A stretch of DNA of 64,000 nt from Nocardia uniformis NBRC 13702 (GTDB lineage Bacteria; Actinomycetota; Actinomycetes; Mycobacteriales; Mycobacteriaceae), in NCBI RefSeq assembly GCF_001613345.1, contig NZ_BDCE01000008.1, forward strand, positions 1 to 64,000. The letters are read 5' to 3'. Of the stretch, positions 36,756 through 44,941 are shown piece by piece. The stretch's first letter is position 1. Each line of letters opens with the position of its first letter. The notes under the pieces are model-generated. The model saw only the letters and a list, made by a program, of their open reading frames with translations. It had not been told where the DNA came from and searched no databases. A program made the translations under genes and the position numbers.

Positions 36756-37862
36756 CTAGCGCGGCCGTGACCCGCGCTCGCGGTACATGCGGCGCTGCTG
36801 TTTGGCGATTCCGCGCCACTGCCGCTCACGCTCCGCCCGCAGGCGGCTGTCACTGCGCGCCGCCATCCACTCGTTCTCACGGTGCAGCTTGCGGTAGCTG
36901 TCGAGTCGGCGCTGGGACAGTTCACCGGATTCGATCGCCGCCCGTACCGCGCATCCCGGTTCGCTCTCGTGCGCGCAATCGGCGAAACGGCAGGCGCTGG
37001 CGAAGGATTCGAGATCGCTGAAGGTGCGACCGATACCCGTGGATGCCTCCCACAGACCGACGGACCGCAGGCCGGGCGTATCGATCAGCGTTCCGCCGCC
37101 GGGCAGCGGGCGCAGTTCCCGATGCACCGTGGTGTGCCGTCCGCGCTTGTCGCCCTCGCGAACGGCATTGGTGGCGAACACTTCCGAGCCGAGCAGTGCG
37201 TTGGCGAGCGTGGACTTGCCGGCGCCGGACGGACCGATCAAGGCCACCGTGCCATCCAGCACGGCCGCGAGCACATCCATTCCGACGCCACTGGACGCGC
37301 TGGCGGCAAGTACGGTCGCACCGGGCGCGGCCACACGCACCGACTCGAGCGGAATATCCTCCGCCAGATCGGCTTTCGTCAGCACGACCACCGGCTGCGC
37401 CCCGGATTCCCAGGCCAGCGCGAGCAATCGCTCGATCCGCCCGAGATCCACATCGCCGTCGGCGGCGGTGCACACCAGCACGGTGTCCACATTCGCGGCG
37501 AGTACCTGATTCGCCGCTTTCGCATGGGAATCCGAATGCCCCGACACCGCGGCCCGCACAATGGCGGTCCGGCGCGGCAGCAGCTTGCGCACCATTCGTT
37601 CGGAGTCGATGGCTACCCAGTCACCTGTGCACAAACCGCTGATCTCGGAATCGGAGCGGGGGGTGCGTGCGCGAATGACCGCCACGTGCCCGCTCTCTCG
37701 TTCCGAGGCGGCGGGAATCAGGGTGGCGACATCACATTCGCTGCGCTCCATGCGAATGACGCGGGCGGGAATGAGCGAATTATCAAGCAGGGGAAGGTAT
37801 TCGGCGGCGAGCGCCGAAGTCCAGCCGTAAGGGAAGAGAAGGTCGAGGTCGACCAGCGACAT
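36756..37862 (-). CDS. rsgA: Ribosome small subunit-dependent GTPase A (RsgA)
   Basis: 368 residues. Circularly permuted GTPase involved in late 30S maturation. Order of motifs: OB domain (about 30-100), G4 TKAD (162-165), G1 GPSGAGKST (210-218), G3 DTPG (261-264), then a zinc finger Cys291, Cys296, His298, Cys304 and a basic C-terminal helix. The leader upstream contains a possible 25-codon ORF and a hairpin, which may regulate translation. Confidence 0.93.
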   Translation of the reverse strand: MSLVDLDLLFPYGWTSALAAEYLPLLDNSLIPARVIRMERSECDVATLIPAASERESGHVAVIRARTPRSDSEISGLCTGDWVAIDSERMVRKLLPRRTAIVRAAVSGHSDSHAKAANQVLAANVDTVLVCTAADGDVDLGRIERLLALAWESGAQPVVVLTKADLAEDIPLESVRVAAPGATVLAASASSGVGMDVLAAVLDGTVALIGPSGAGKSTLANALLGSEVFATNAVREGDKRGRHTTVHRELRPLPGGGTLIDTPGLRSVGLWEASTGIGRTFSDLESFASACRFADCAHESEPGCAVRAAIESGELSQRRLDSYRKLHRENEWMAARSDSRLRAERERQWRGIAKQQRRMYRERGSRPR

Positions 37863-37881
37863 TGGAAGAGTCCTTTGTAGG

Positions 37882-37924
37882 GCGCTGAGCCCTTCTCAGG
37901 ACTGCCCTTCTCCGGACTCAGCGC
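37882..37924 (-). promoter_or_regulatory. Leader hairpin upstream of rsgA
   Basis: GCGCTGAG (37882-37889) can pair with CTCAGCGC (37917-37924), placing a hairpin between the leader ORF and rsgA. The distal arm contains the stop codon of the leader ORF. Confidence 0.45.
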
Positions 37925-37995
37925 AGGAAATTCGAGGTGGATACGCGCGGGGCGACCAAGCGCCGGGGCACGACAATCCGCACTGTCGTCTTCAC
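37918..37995 (-). CDS. Possible leader peptide of rsgA (25 residues)
   Basis: GTG start preceded by GGAGGTGGAGAC, an excellent ribosome site. The product begins MKTTVRIVVPRRLVAPRVST and ends SNFLR, very basic. It ends 55 bp before the rsgA start, and its stop codon is within a hairpin arm. It could be a regulatory leader or a small protein in its own right. Not matched to any known family. Confidence 0.45.
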   Translation of the reverse strand: MKTTVRIVVPRRLVAPRVSTSNFLR

Positions 37996-38123
37996 GTCTC
38001 CACCTCCCATCTCTCCCGAGGCGGTCGCAGCGCGACCGCAAGCCGAATGGAACGGCACCACCTTCTCAGGTCTGCTGAACCGCCGCAACTGATTTTCCGA
38101 CTGCCGCCTACGAGAGGCGTACT

Positions 38124-38204
38124 CACCTCACGCCGGGATGACGGGGGCAGTCACTTCACGCCGGTGACGAGGGGCGCACTCACCTCGCGCCGGGTGACGA
38201 GGGC
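38124..38204. repeat. REP-like repeats (family R2), three half elements
   Basis: Three short mirror blocks (CACGCCGGGATGACGGGGG, CACGCCGGTGACGAGGGG, CGCGCCGGGTGACGAGGG) in tandem about 30 bp apart, between glfT1 and the rsgA leader. Confidence 0.7.
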
Positions 38205-38208
38205 AGGC

Positions 38209-39129
38209 CTACGGCTGTGGCTTGTGGAACTGCTCGCGGCGGCCCAGGCGCTGCAATCGCAGCCATTCCAGCAGTCCTGCCGGATCCTTCTGCTGCACCA
38301 GGAAGAACCAGCCGAAGCGGGCTACCTCCTGCGGCAACAGCTTCCGCATACCCGGCTGCGACATCAGGTAGCCGCGATTGCGGTAGGTGAAGTAGCGCTT
38401 CACCGGATCGTCGGGGTACTGGGTGTGCATGCGCCCACCGAGGATCGGCTTGAACTCCTCGGAGCCATTGGGGTGCAGGTAGGCCGTTTGCAGGCAGGTG
38501 CCGAACGGCAGTCCGGAGCGCACCAGACGGCGGTGCACCTCCACCTCGTCCCCCCGGACGAACAACCGCAGGTCCGGAACACCGATGGTGTCCACCGCTT
38601 CCGCGGAGACCAGCGCGCCATTGAAGAGCGACGCGATACCGGGCAGGAAATCCTCATCGCCGAGTTCGGAGCGCAGGCGCCGCCACACCAGCCCCCGCCG
38701 CAGCGGGAAGGCCAGCCGGTCGGGCTCGTCGATATCGGCGACCACCGGCGATACCTCGACGAGATTGTGCTTCTTGGCGCATTCGAACAGCGTCCCGAGC
38801 ACTTCCGGACCTTCGGGGCGGCCGTCGTCATCGGCCAGCCACACCCAGTCCGCGCCCATGGTCAGCGCGTGCAGAATGCCGAGTGCGAACCCGCCCGCGC
38901 CACCGAGATTGTGCTCGGAACCGACATAGGTGGTTTCGATGGGCTGGTCGCGCACCAGTTCGCCGACGTCGGCCTCATTGGCGTTGTCCACCACGATCAG
39001 ATGATCGACCGGACGGGTCTGCGAGCACAGCACCTTCAGCGATTCGGCGAGCATTTCGCGGCGCTTGTGCGTGACGACCACCGCGATGATCCGGGCGCCG
39101 TCGTAGATCGGCGAGGGCTGCTCACTCAT
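38209..39129 (-). CDS. glfT1: Galactofuranosyltransferase GlfT1
   Basis: 306 residues. Adds the first two Galf residues to the decaprenyl-PP-GlcNAc-Rha linker, starting galactan for GlfT2. GT2 GT-A features: IIAVVVTHKRREMLAESL (N-terminal nucleotide site), HNLGGAGGFALGI, WLADDDG (metal-binding Asp motif, about 96-102), then FVRGDEVEVHRRL. The order glfT1-wzt-wzm on one strand is as in mycobacteria (Rv3782 beside Rv3781 and Rv3783). Its start overlaps the wzt stop by four bases. Confidence 0.94.
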   Translation of the reverse strand: MSEQPSPIYDGARIIAVVVTHKRREMLAESLKVLCSQTRPVDHLIVVDNANEADVGELVRDQPIETTYVGSEHNLGGAGGFALGILHALTMGADWVWLADDDGRPEGPEVLGTLFECAKKHNLVEVSPVVADIDEPDRLAFPLRRGLVWRRLRSELGDEDFLPGIASLFNGALVSAEAVDTIGVPDLRLFVRGDEVEVHRRLVRSGLPFGTCLQTAYLHPNGSEEFKPILGGRMHTQYPDDPVKRYFTYRNRGYLMSQPGMRKLLPQEVARFGWFFLVQQKDPAGLLEWLRLQRLGRREQFHKPQP

Positions 39130-39947
39130 GCGGGGTTTCGCTCCATCTCACGTTCGCGTTCCAGCTCCCGCAGCACATGCGCCACGTGATCACCGGCATC
39201 CGGACCCTCGTAGGCCCGCACCACCTCTTCGATTCCGCCGTGCATGCGCACTTGACCGTGGTCGATCCACATCGCGGAATCGCAGAGCTGCGCCAGGAAT
39301 TCATTCGAATGACTGGCGAATACCAGGATGCCCGAACGAGATACAAGTTCTTGGAGGCGCACCCGCGCCTTCTTCATGAATTCCGCGTCGACCGCGCCGA
39401 TACCCTCGTCCAGCAGCAGGATTTCGGGGTCGATGGAGGTGACCACACCCATGGCCAGCCGCACCCGCATACCGGTGGAGTAGGTGCGCAGTGGCATCTC
39501 CAAATAGTCACCCAGCTCGGTGAATTCGGCGATCTCATCGATTTTGGCGAGCATCTGCTTGCGGGTCTGCCCGAGGAACAGGCCGCGGATGATGATGTTC
39601 TCGTAGCCGGAGATCTCCGGATCCATGCCGACACCGAGGTCGAACACCGGCGCGACGCGACCGCGGATGCGCGCGGTGCCGCGACTCGGTTCGTAGATCC
39701 CCGAAAGTAGCCGCAGCAGTGTCGATTTGCCCGCGCCATTGTGGCCGACGAGGCCGACCTTATCGCCCTCCCTGAGCGATAGCGTGATATCGCGCAGCGC
39801 CTCGACCACGACCACATCGGACTGATTGCGTCCGATCGCGCCGCCCGCCTTGCCCAGAAACGCCTTTTTCAGCGATCGCGACTTGGCGTCGAAGATCGGA
39901 AACTCCACCCACGCGTTCTGGGTTTCGATACTCACATGGTCGGTCAT
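39126..39947 (-). CDS. wzt: ABC exporter ATP-binding protein Wzt (galactan exporter)
   Basis: 273 residues. Walker A GHNGAGKST (68-76), signature YSTGMRVRLAMG, Walker B ILLLDEGIGAVD. Wzt/RfbE type, closest in layout to Rv3781, which with Wzm is proposed to export lipid-linked galactan. It lacks the long C-terminal carbohydrate-binding domain of O-antigen Wzt proteins. Translationally coupled to glfT1 and 7 bp from wzm. Confidence 0.92.
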   Translation of the reverse strand: MTDHVSIETQNAWVEFPIFDAKSRSLKKAFLGKAGGAIGRNQSDVVVVEALRDITLSLREGDKVGLVGHNGAGKSTLLRLLSGIYEPSRGTARIRGRVAPVFDLGVGMDPEISGYENIIIRGLFLGQTRKQMLAKIDEIAEFTELGDYLEMPLRTYSTGMRVRLAMGVVTSIDPEILLLDEGIGAVDAEFMKKARVRLQELVSRSGILVFASHSNEFLAQLCDSAMWIDHGQVRMHGGIEEVVRAYEGPDAGDHVAHVLRELEREREMERNPA

Positions 39948-39954
39948 ATCGCCT

Positions 39955-40860
39955 TCACACCCAGTACGGGACGCGGGAACGGTATTGCTTCATAGCCAGT
40001 ATGGCCACTATCCAGCCCACCACGGTGATGGCCAGGACGATCACCCAGCTGCGCAGGACGATCGGCTCGCCCAGCAGGGGCGCGCGCACGATCTCCAGGT
40101 AGTGGTAGGTCGGCACCAGTTCGACCAGCTTGGCCCGGTCGCTCACGGTCCCGCCCTGATCGTGCAGTGCCTTCGTGGTCCACATCACCGGAGTCAGCAC
40201 GAACAGCATGAGCGTCATGCTGCCCAGAATCGGCGCGATATCGCGGTAGCGGGTGCTGAATATGCCGAAGAAGATGGTCACCCACATGGCATTGAGGAAG
40301 AGCAGCAGGATGGCCGGAACCGCGAGGAATACCGTCCAGTTCAGGTCCTTCCACACGCTGAAGGCCAATAGCATCACCACGTAGATGGCCAGGTTGTGGG
40401 CGAAGAACAGGAATTGCCGCCACACCAGGCGATACACATGCACGCTCAGCGCCGACGGCAGCTGTTTGATCAGCCCCTCATTGGCGACGAAGACATCGGA
40501 GCCCTCGAGGATGCTCGCCGAGATAATGCCCCAGACGATCAGGCCGACCGTCACATACGGCAGATACTCGTGCAGCGGCTGATTGAACAGCGTCGAGTAC
40601 AGGACGCCCATGGCCACGGCCTGCAAGCCGGTGGCAATGGTGATCCAGAACGGACCGAGCACCGAACGCCGGTAGCGCTGCTTGATGTCCTGCCAGCCGA
40701 GGGAAAGCCACAGCTCACGCTGCGAGAATCCCTGCCGGAAGTCTTTGAAAGCGCGTTGGAACGACTGGGAATCCGACACTAGCGCCACCGGCGCGTCATC
40801 TGCGCGCGCCTCGGTGGTCGCCTCGGTGGTCGCCGAGTCGGTAGGGGCAGCTGCTGGCAC
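39955..40860 (-). CDS. wzm: ABC-2 type permease Wzm (galactan exporter)
   Basis: 301 residues. After a cytoplasmic N-terminus of about 50 residues there are six membrane helices, with the ABC2 segment QDIKQRYRRSVLGPFWITI and a C-terminal LEIVRAPLLGEP stretch of the RfbA/Wzm family. Partner of Wzt in the presumed export of the galactan-lipid precursor. GTG start at 40860, first gene of wzm-wzt-glfT1. Confidence 0.92.
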   Translation of the reverse strand: MPAAAPTDSATTEATTEARADDAPVALVSDSQSFQRAFKDFRQGFSQRELWLSLGWQDIKQRYRRSVLGPFWITIATGLQAVAMGVLYSTLFNQPLHEYLPYVTVGLIVWGIISASILEGSDVFVANEGLIKQLPSALSVHVYRLVWRQFLFFAHNLAIYVVMLLAFSVWKDLNWTVFLAVPAILLLFLNAMWVTIFFGIFSTRYRDIAPILGSMTLMLFVLTPVMWTTKALHDQGGTVSDRAKLVELVPTYHYLEIVRAPLLGEPIVLRSWVIVLAITVVGWIVAILAMKQYRSRVPYWV

Positions 40861-40875
40861 AGCACCCGACTGTAG

Positions 40876-40971
40876 CTTCCCCGCCTCCCCGAGTCTTTAG
40901 CGCCCGGCTGAGAGCCGTCGACCGTCGTGCACGCGTGCTCACGGTCGTGTGCCGAGCCGATTTCGGGTGCA
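40876..40971 (+). repeat. Repeat family R1, copy 3 (shortened)
   Basis: Carries CTTCCCCGCCTCCCCGAGTC and the GCCCGGCTGAGAGCCG and CGTCGTGCACGCGTGC blocks. It stops after CGATTTCGGGTGC where copy 4 begins directly, so the two form a head-to-tail dimer. Confidence 0.85.
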
Positions 40972-41103
40972 CTCCCCCGCCTCCCTGAGACTTCGGCGCG
41001 CGGCTGAATGCCGTTGAGCGTCGTGCATGCGTGCCTGCGGTTGAAAGCCGAGCCGATTTCGGGCGTACCCCTGGAGTTACCTCGACCGTTGCGAAATCAG
41101 TCG
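40972..41103 (+). repeat. Repeat family R1, copy 4 (full length)
   Basis: Runs from CTCCCCCGCCTCCCTGAGAC to AAATCAGTCGAC, almost the same extent as copy 1. Confidence 0.85.
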
Positions 41104-41216
41104 ACACGTCCCATCCGTCCTCATACTCGCAGTCTTCGAGGCCTATAGAGGTATTCGCCGCCATCGGGGCGTGCTGGAGTGCATCCTCTCGACATCGGGG
41201 CGTGCTGGAGTGCACC

Positions 41217-41338
41217 CCTCGTCATTCCGGAATGCTTTTGTCCGGAATCCACCGATGATGAGTTCGGGCACCCCGGTTTGTGGATCCCGGCCAACAGCAC
41301 GCCGGGATGACGGGTGCGGTCCGGGATGACAGGGGTGC
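41217..41338. repeat. REP-like palindromic repeat (family R2)
   Basis: Forward block CGTCATTCCGGAATGCTTTTG, GTCCGGAATCCACC, then the mirror block GCCAACAGCACGCCGGGATG, with a further half copy GTCCGGGATGACAGGGG. Confidence 0.87.
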
Positions 41339-41395
41339 CGTCCAGTCGGTAGGCAGGGGGCAAGCCCTATGCCGGAATTGCGAAGTGTCGCAGTC

Positions 41396-42001
41396 TCAGA
41401 GGTATTGCCCGCCGCCGGTGGCTCCACCGTGCTGGCCACCCTGGCGCGGGTCGAGGGAGGTGCCGGGTGGGAGTTGGCGCATTTGCTCGAGTTGGGCGCG
41501 GGCCGCCATCTGCTGGGCGAACAGTGCGGTCTGGATGCCGTGGAACAGACCCTCCAGCCAACCGACCAGCTGCGCCTGCGCGATGCGCAGTTCCGCATCG
41601 GAGGGGATGGTTTCGTCACTGAACGGCAGCGCGAGGCGCTCGAGTTCTTCGCGCAGGTCCGGAGCCAGACCCTGTTCGAGTTCCCGGATGGAGGTGCGGT
41701 GGATCTCGACCAGTCGCGAGCGGCTGGCATCGTCGAGCGGAGCGTGGCGGACCTCTTCGAGGAGCTGCTTGATCATGGTGCCGATGCGCATAACCTTCGC
41801 GGGCTGCTCGACCATATCGGCCAGCGACTCTTCCTTTTCGCCTGAATCGTCGGAATCGTCGGGATTGTCGTCGCCCAGCACCTGACCGGTGAGCTCTTCA
41901 TCGCCCGATGAACCCACTTGCGCGGCCGCCGGAATGATCAAAGGTCGGCCCTCGGGTCCTATCACAACGATGGAATCCGGTGTCCGGTCCGATTGCGTCA
42001 T
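41396..42001 (-). CDS. bpa: Bacterial proteasome activator Bpa/PafE
   Basis: 201 residues. ATP-independent ring activator that opens the 20S proteasome gate for unfolded substrates. Acidic N-terminal region (about 40-60), helical core SLADMVEQPAKVMRIGTMIKQLLEEVRHAPLDDASRSRLVEIHRTS and GWLEGLFHGIQTALFAQQMAARAQLEQM, and the exact C-terminal GQYL that docks in the proteasome alpha pockets. It neighbours wzm-wzt-glfT1 as in M. tuberculosis (Rv3780). Confidence 0.94.
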   Translation of the reverse strand: MTQSDRTPDSIVVIGPEGRPLIIPAAAQVGSSGDEELTGQVLGDDNPDDSDDSGEKEESLADMVEQPAKVMRIGTMIKQLLEEVRHAPLDDASRSRLVEIHRTSIRELEQGLAPDLREELERLALPFSDETIPSDAELRIAQAQLVGWLEGLFHGIQTALFAQQMAARAQLEQMRQLPPGTSLDPRQGGQHGGATGGGQYL

Positions 42002-42109
42002 GATCCCTATCCTGCCGTCTCCCGCCGGATCGCGCTAAGGCACCCGCCGCGTGGCAGAACAGACCAACACGGTTACACACGCTTGGCAACTGCCTTTAGA
42101 GTGGCCTGC

Positions 42110-43315
42110 ATGACTTACGACGTCGCAAGGGTGCGGGGCCTCATACCGTCCCTGGGCGACGGCTGGAGCCACTTCGACCCGCAAGCTGGCATGTTGGTAC
42201 CCGATTCGGTATCGCGGGCCGTATCAACAGGTTTCCGGACCTCCGCCTTCAATCACACCAATCGGCACGGCGCGGCCAAGCGCAGCGCCGCCATTCTCGA
42301 GGCCGCCCGGGAGGCGGTCGCGGATCTGGTGGGCGGTGATCCGGCGGGAGTGGTGCTGGGTCCGGATCGAGCGGTGCTGCTGGCGTGGTTGGCCGAGTCG
42401 CTGAGTTCCCGGCTGGGTCTGGGTACCGGGATCGTGCTGTCGCGTCTGGACGACGAGGCCAATGTCGCGCCGTGGCTGCGGATCGCGAATCGCTATGGCG
42501 CACATGTGCGCTGGGCGGAAGTGGAAATCGAGACCTGCGAAATGCCCGCCTGGCAGTTCGAGGAGTTGATCGGCCCCACCGCCCGGCTCGTCGCCTTGAC
42601 CGCGGCGTCCCCGATCGTTGGTTCGGCGCCGTCGGTGCGGGTGGCCGCGGACCGGGTGCACGAGGTCGGCGGGCTACTCGTCGCGGATTGCTTCGGCGCG
42701 GCCCCGTACGCGCTCATCGATATCGACGAACTCAATGCCGATGTGGTCGCCTTGAGCGCACCCGCCTGGGGCGGACCGCAGATCGGCGCGCTGGTCTTCC
42801 GCGATCCGGCGTTCCTGGATCGCATTCCGTCCATGTCGCTCAACCCGTATGCGAAAGGCGCGGAACGCCTGGAGGTCGGGCACCACCAGTACGCACTGCT
42901 GGCGGGTCTCACCACCTCCATCGACTACCTCGCCAGCCTCGACGAACGCGCCACCGGCACCCGGCGCGAACGCCTGGAAATGTCGATCACCTCCCTGCAG
43001 GACTACCACGACCAGCTCTTCGAGCACCTCATGGAAACCCTCGACACCATCCCGAACCTCACCGTGATCGGCCGCGCCTCCACCCGCATCCCCACGGTGT
43101 CCTTCACCATCGCGGGCATGCAGGCCGAAAAGGTCTCGGCGAAGCTGGCCGACGCCCGCATCGGCACCCTCTCCGGATCCCACGGCGGCAGCCGCCTCCT
43201 CGACGCCCTCGGCGTCAATGACGAAGGCGGCGCGGTAACCATCGGCCTCGCCCCGTACACAACCAAGTTCGAGATCGACCAGCTGGGCCGCGCCCTCACC
43301 ACAATCGACAGTTAG
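42110..43315 (+). CDS. Cysteine desulfurase-like protein without PLP lysine
   Basis: 401 residues with the class V aminotransferase fold (SPIVGSAPSVRVAADRVHEVGGLLVADCFGAAPY with the PLP Asp193, DVVALSAPAWGGPQIGALVF). At the position of the PLP-binding Lys in the canonical SAHKxxGP motif this protein has Ala219 (SAPAWGGP). The PLP-stacking His pair is replaced by DEAN (115-118) and no catalytic Cys loop is seen. It is therefore probably not a PLP enzyme in the usual sense. The neighbours match the Rv3778c context, where the homologue is annotated as an aminotransferase. Possibly a structural or regulatory pseudo-enzyme. Confidence 0.8.
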   Translation: MTYDVARVRGLIPSLGDGWSHFDPQAGMLVPDSVSRAVSTGFRTSAFNHTNRHGAAKRSAAILEAAREAVADLVGGDPAGVVLGPDRAVLLAWLAESLSSRLGLGTGIVLSRLDDEANVAPWLRIANRYGAHVRWAEVEIETCEMPAWQFEELIGPTARLVALTAASPIVGSAPSVRVAADRVHEVGGLLVADCFGAAPYALIDIDELNADVVALSAPAWGGPQIGALVFRDPAFLDRIPSMSLNPYAKGAERLEVGHHQYALLAGLTTSIDYLASLDERATGTRRERLEMSITSLQDYHDQLFEHLMETLDTIPNLTVIGRASTRIPTVSFTIAGMQAEKVSAKLADARIGTLSGSHGGSRLLDALGVNDEGGAVTIGLAPYTTKFEIDQLGRALTTIDS

Positions 43316-43370
43316 GGGAGGCCCAACTCTCGGGGCTCTCAGGGGCTTTGCCCCCGAACCCCACGGGGCA
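43316..43370 (+). repeat. Repeat family R3, copy 2
   Basis: GGCCCAACTCTCGGGGCTCTCAGGGG followed by CTTTGCCCCCGAACCCC. Matches copy 1 (8321-8366, inverted) and copy 3. Confidence 0.8.
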
Positions 43371-43445
43371 GGTTGTCGGGTGTGCCGGACTTCCGACGAG
43401 GGCTGGGTATCGCTGACCTCGAGAATCCGGCGCGACCACCGGGGG

Positions 43446-43500
43446 TTGGGGAGGCCCAACTCTCGGGGCTCTCAGCGGCTTCGCCCCCGAACCTCGAAGG
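43446..43500 (+). repeat. Repeat family R3, copy 3
   Basis: Nearly the same sequence as copy 2, about 130 bp downstream. The intervening DNA is not duplicated. Confidence 0.8.
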
Positions 43501-43612
43501 GCGTAGCCGTCGGGCCGCGCCTCCCGAAGCCATGAAGGTCAAGTGCGGCAGTCCTGCCGCGCAGGCTGCGGCGGCAGAGTCGTCGGCCGTGCCGGACCTC
43601 AACCCACGAGGG

Positions 43613-44605
43613 CTAGCTGCCGCGGACCTCGAGGATCACCTTGCCGACGGTTTCGGAGGAGTCCAGGAGGCGGTGAGCCTCGGCCGCGTTCGTTATCGGT
43701 AGTTCCGCGTGGACTATCGGGGCTACGGTGCCGTCGGCGATGAGGGGCCAGAGGCGGCGCTGGAGTTCGGTAATGATCTCCGCCTTGGAGCCGCGGCCGG
43801 TGGTGGGGCGGCGGCGCAGGTTGGTGGCGTGGATGGTGCCGCGTTTGGCCAGTAGTGCGGCCAGATTCAATTCGGCGCGGATTCCGCCCTGCATACCGAT
43901 CACCACGAGTCGGCCGTCCTCAGCGAGGGCGTCGACATTGCGGGTGAGATAGGACGCGCCCATATTGTCGAAAATGATGTCCGCACCGGAACTTTCGGCT
44001 CGCAGCGCCTCCACGAAATCCTGCTCGCGGTAATTGATCAGAATGCTCGCGCCCAATTCCGCGCAGCGCTCCAGTTTCGCCGCCGACCCGGCGGTCACCG
44101 CCACCCGAGCCCCCAGCTGTACCGCCACCTGAATGGCATGGGTGCCGATCCCGCTACCGCCCCCGTGAATCAGTAACAGCTGCCCGGCATGGAGTCCGGC
44201 GGTCATCACCAGATTCGACCAGACCGTCGCCGCCACCTCCGGGAGTGCCGCTGCCACAGCCAAATCCAATCCCTCCGGGACCGGTAGAACCTGGGTGGCG
44301 GGGACCACTACCCGCTCGGCATAGCCGCCGCCCGACAGCAGCGCACACACCCGATCCCCGGGTTTCCGATCCCGCACCCCGGCACCGACGTCCGCGATCA
44401 CCCCGGAGCATTCCAGCCCCAGGACCTCGCTGGCCCCGGGCGGCGGCGGATACATCCCCTGCCGCTGTAGCAGATCCGCGCGGTTGACCCCCGCGGCCAC
44501 CACGTCGATCAGCACCTCGCCCGGTCCGGGCGCGGGCAGGTCGGGAACCTCGGCCCACTTCATGACCTCGGGGGCACCGAATCCATCCAGAGTTACCGCA
44601 TACAT
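43613..44605 (-). CDS. Zinc-free quinone oxidoreductase (MDR family)
   Basis: 330 residues from MYAVTLDGFG. NADPH-dependent quinone reductase type: GVNRADLLQRQGMYPPPPGASEVLGLECSG, then the Rossmann motif LIHGGGSGIGTHAIQVAVQLGA and VFDNMGASYL-type segment. Zinc ligands of alcohol dehydrogenases are absent. The Rv3777 homologue has the same neighbour. The in-frame start at 44713 adds 36 unlikely residues. Confidence 0.9.
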   Translation of the reverse strand: MYAVTLDGFGAPEVMKWAEVPDLPAPGPGEVLIDVVAAGVNRADLLQRQGMYPPPPGASEVLGLECSGVIADVGAGVRDRKPGDRVCALLSGGGYAERVVVPATQVLPVPEGLDLAVAAALPEVAATVWSNLVMTAGLHAGQLLLIHGGGSGIGTHAIQVAVQLGARVAVTAGSAAKLERCAELGASILINYREQDFVEALRAESSGADIIFDNMGASYLTRNVDALAEDGRLVVIGMQGGIRAELNLAALLAKRGTIHATNLRRRPTTGRGSKAEIITELQRRLWPLIADGTVAPIVHAELPITNAAEAHRLLDSSETVGKVILEVRGS

Positions 44606-44749
44606 GTCAGCGAGCGTACGACGCCCACGAATCCGGGCACCGGGGAAATGAGTTCCCGCACCCCCGCCACGACTACCGAGCCGTGATTCCCAAGCGGAGC
44701 TGTGGTTGTGCACAGCATCCTGTCAGCTTTGGTGATCAAGCTGGAGGGC

Positions 44750-44860
44750 ATGACACTCATGGCAGCACTGGTCGTATTCACACTCCTGCTGGCAATGGCC
44801 GTATCGGCTCCGTTGGCCGGTACCTCCTCGCGCGCACTGGTGCGGGTGCGCCGCCGTTGA
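44750..44860 (+). CDS. Possible 36-residue membrane microprotein
   Basis: ATG preceded by GGAGGG. The product is MTLMAALVVFTLLLAMAVSA followed by PLAGTSS and a basic end RVRRR: one membrane helix and a positive tail. It lies in the otherwise gene-free 335-bp gap between the quinone reductase and the FMN oxidase. Composition and ribosome site suggest a real small gene, but this needs comparative support. Confidence 0.4.
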   Translation: MTLMAALVVFTLLLAMAVSAPLAGTSSRALVRVRRR

Positions 44861-44941
44861 TCTTGTGGCGGCGGACCTGGGATTTCGCAATGTTTTCCGA
44901 CGGCGGCCCGTGGTGTGGTTCAAACCGCTAGCGTTCCGAGA

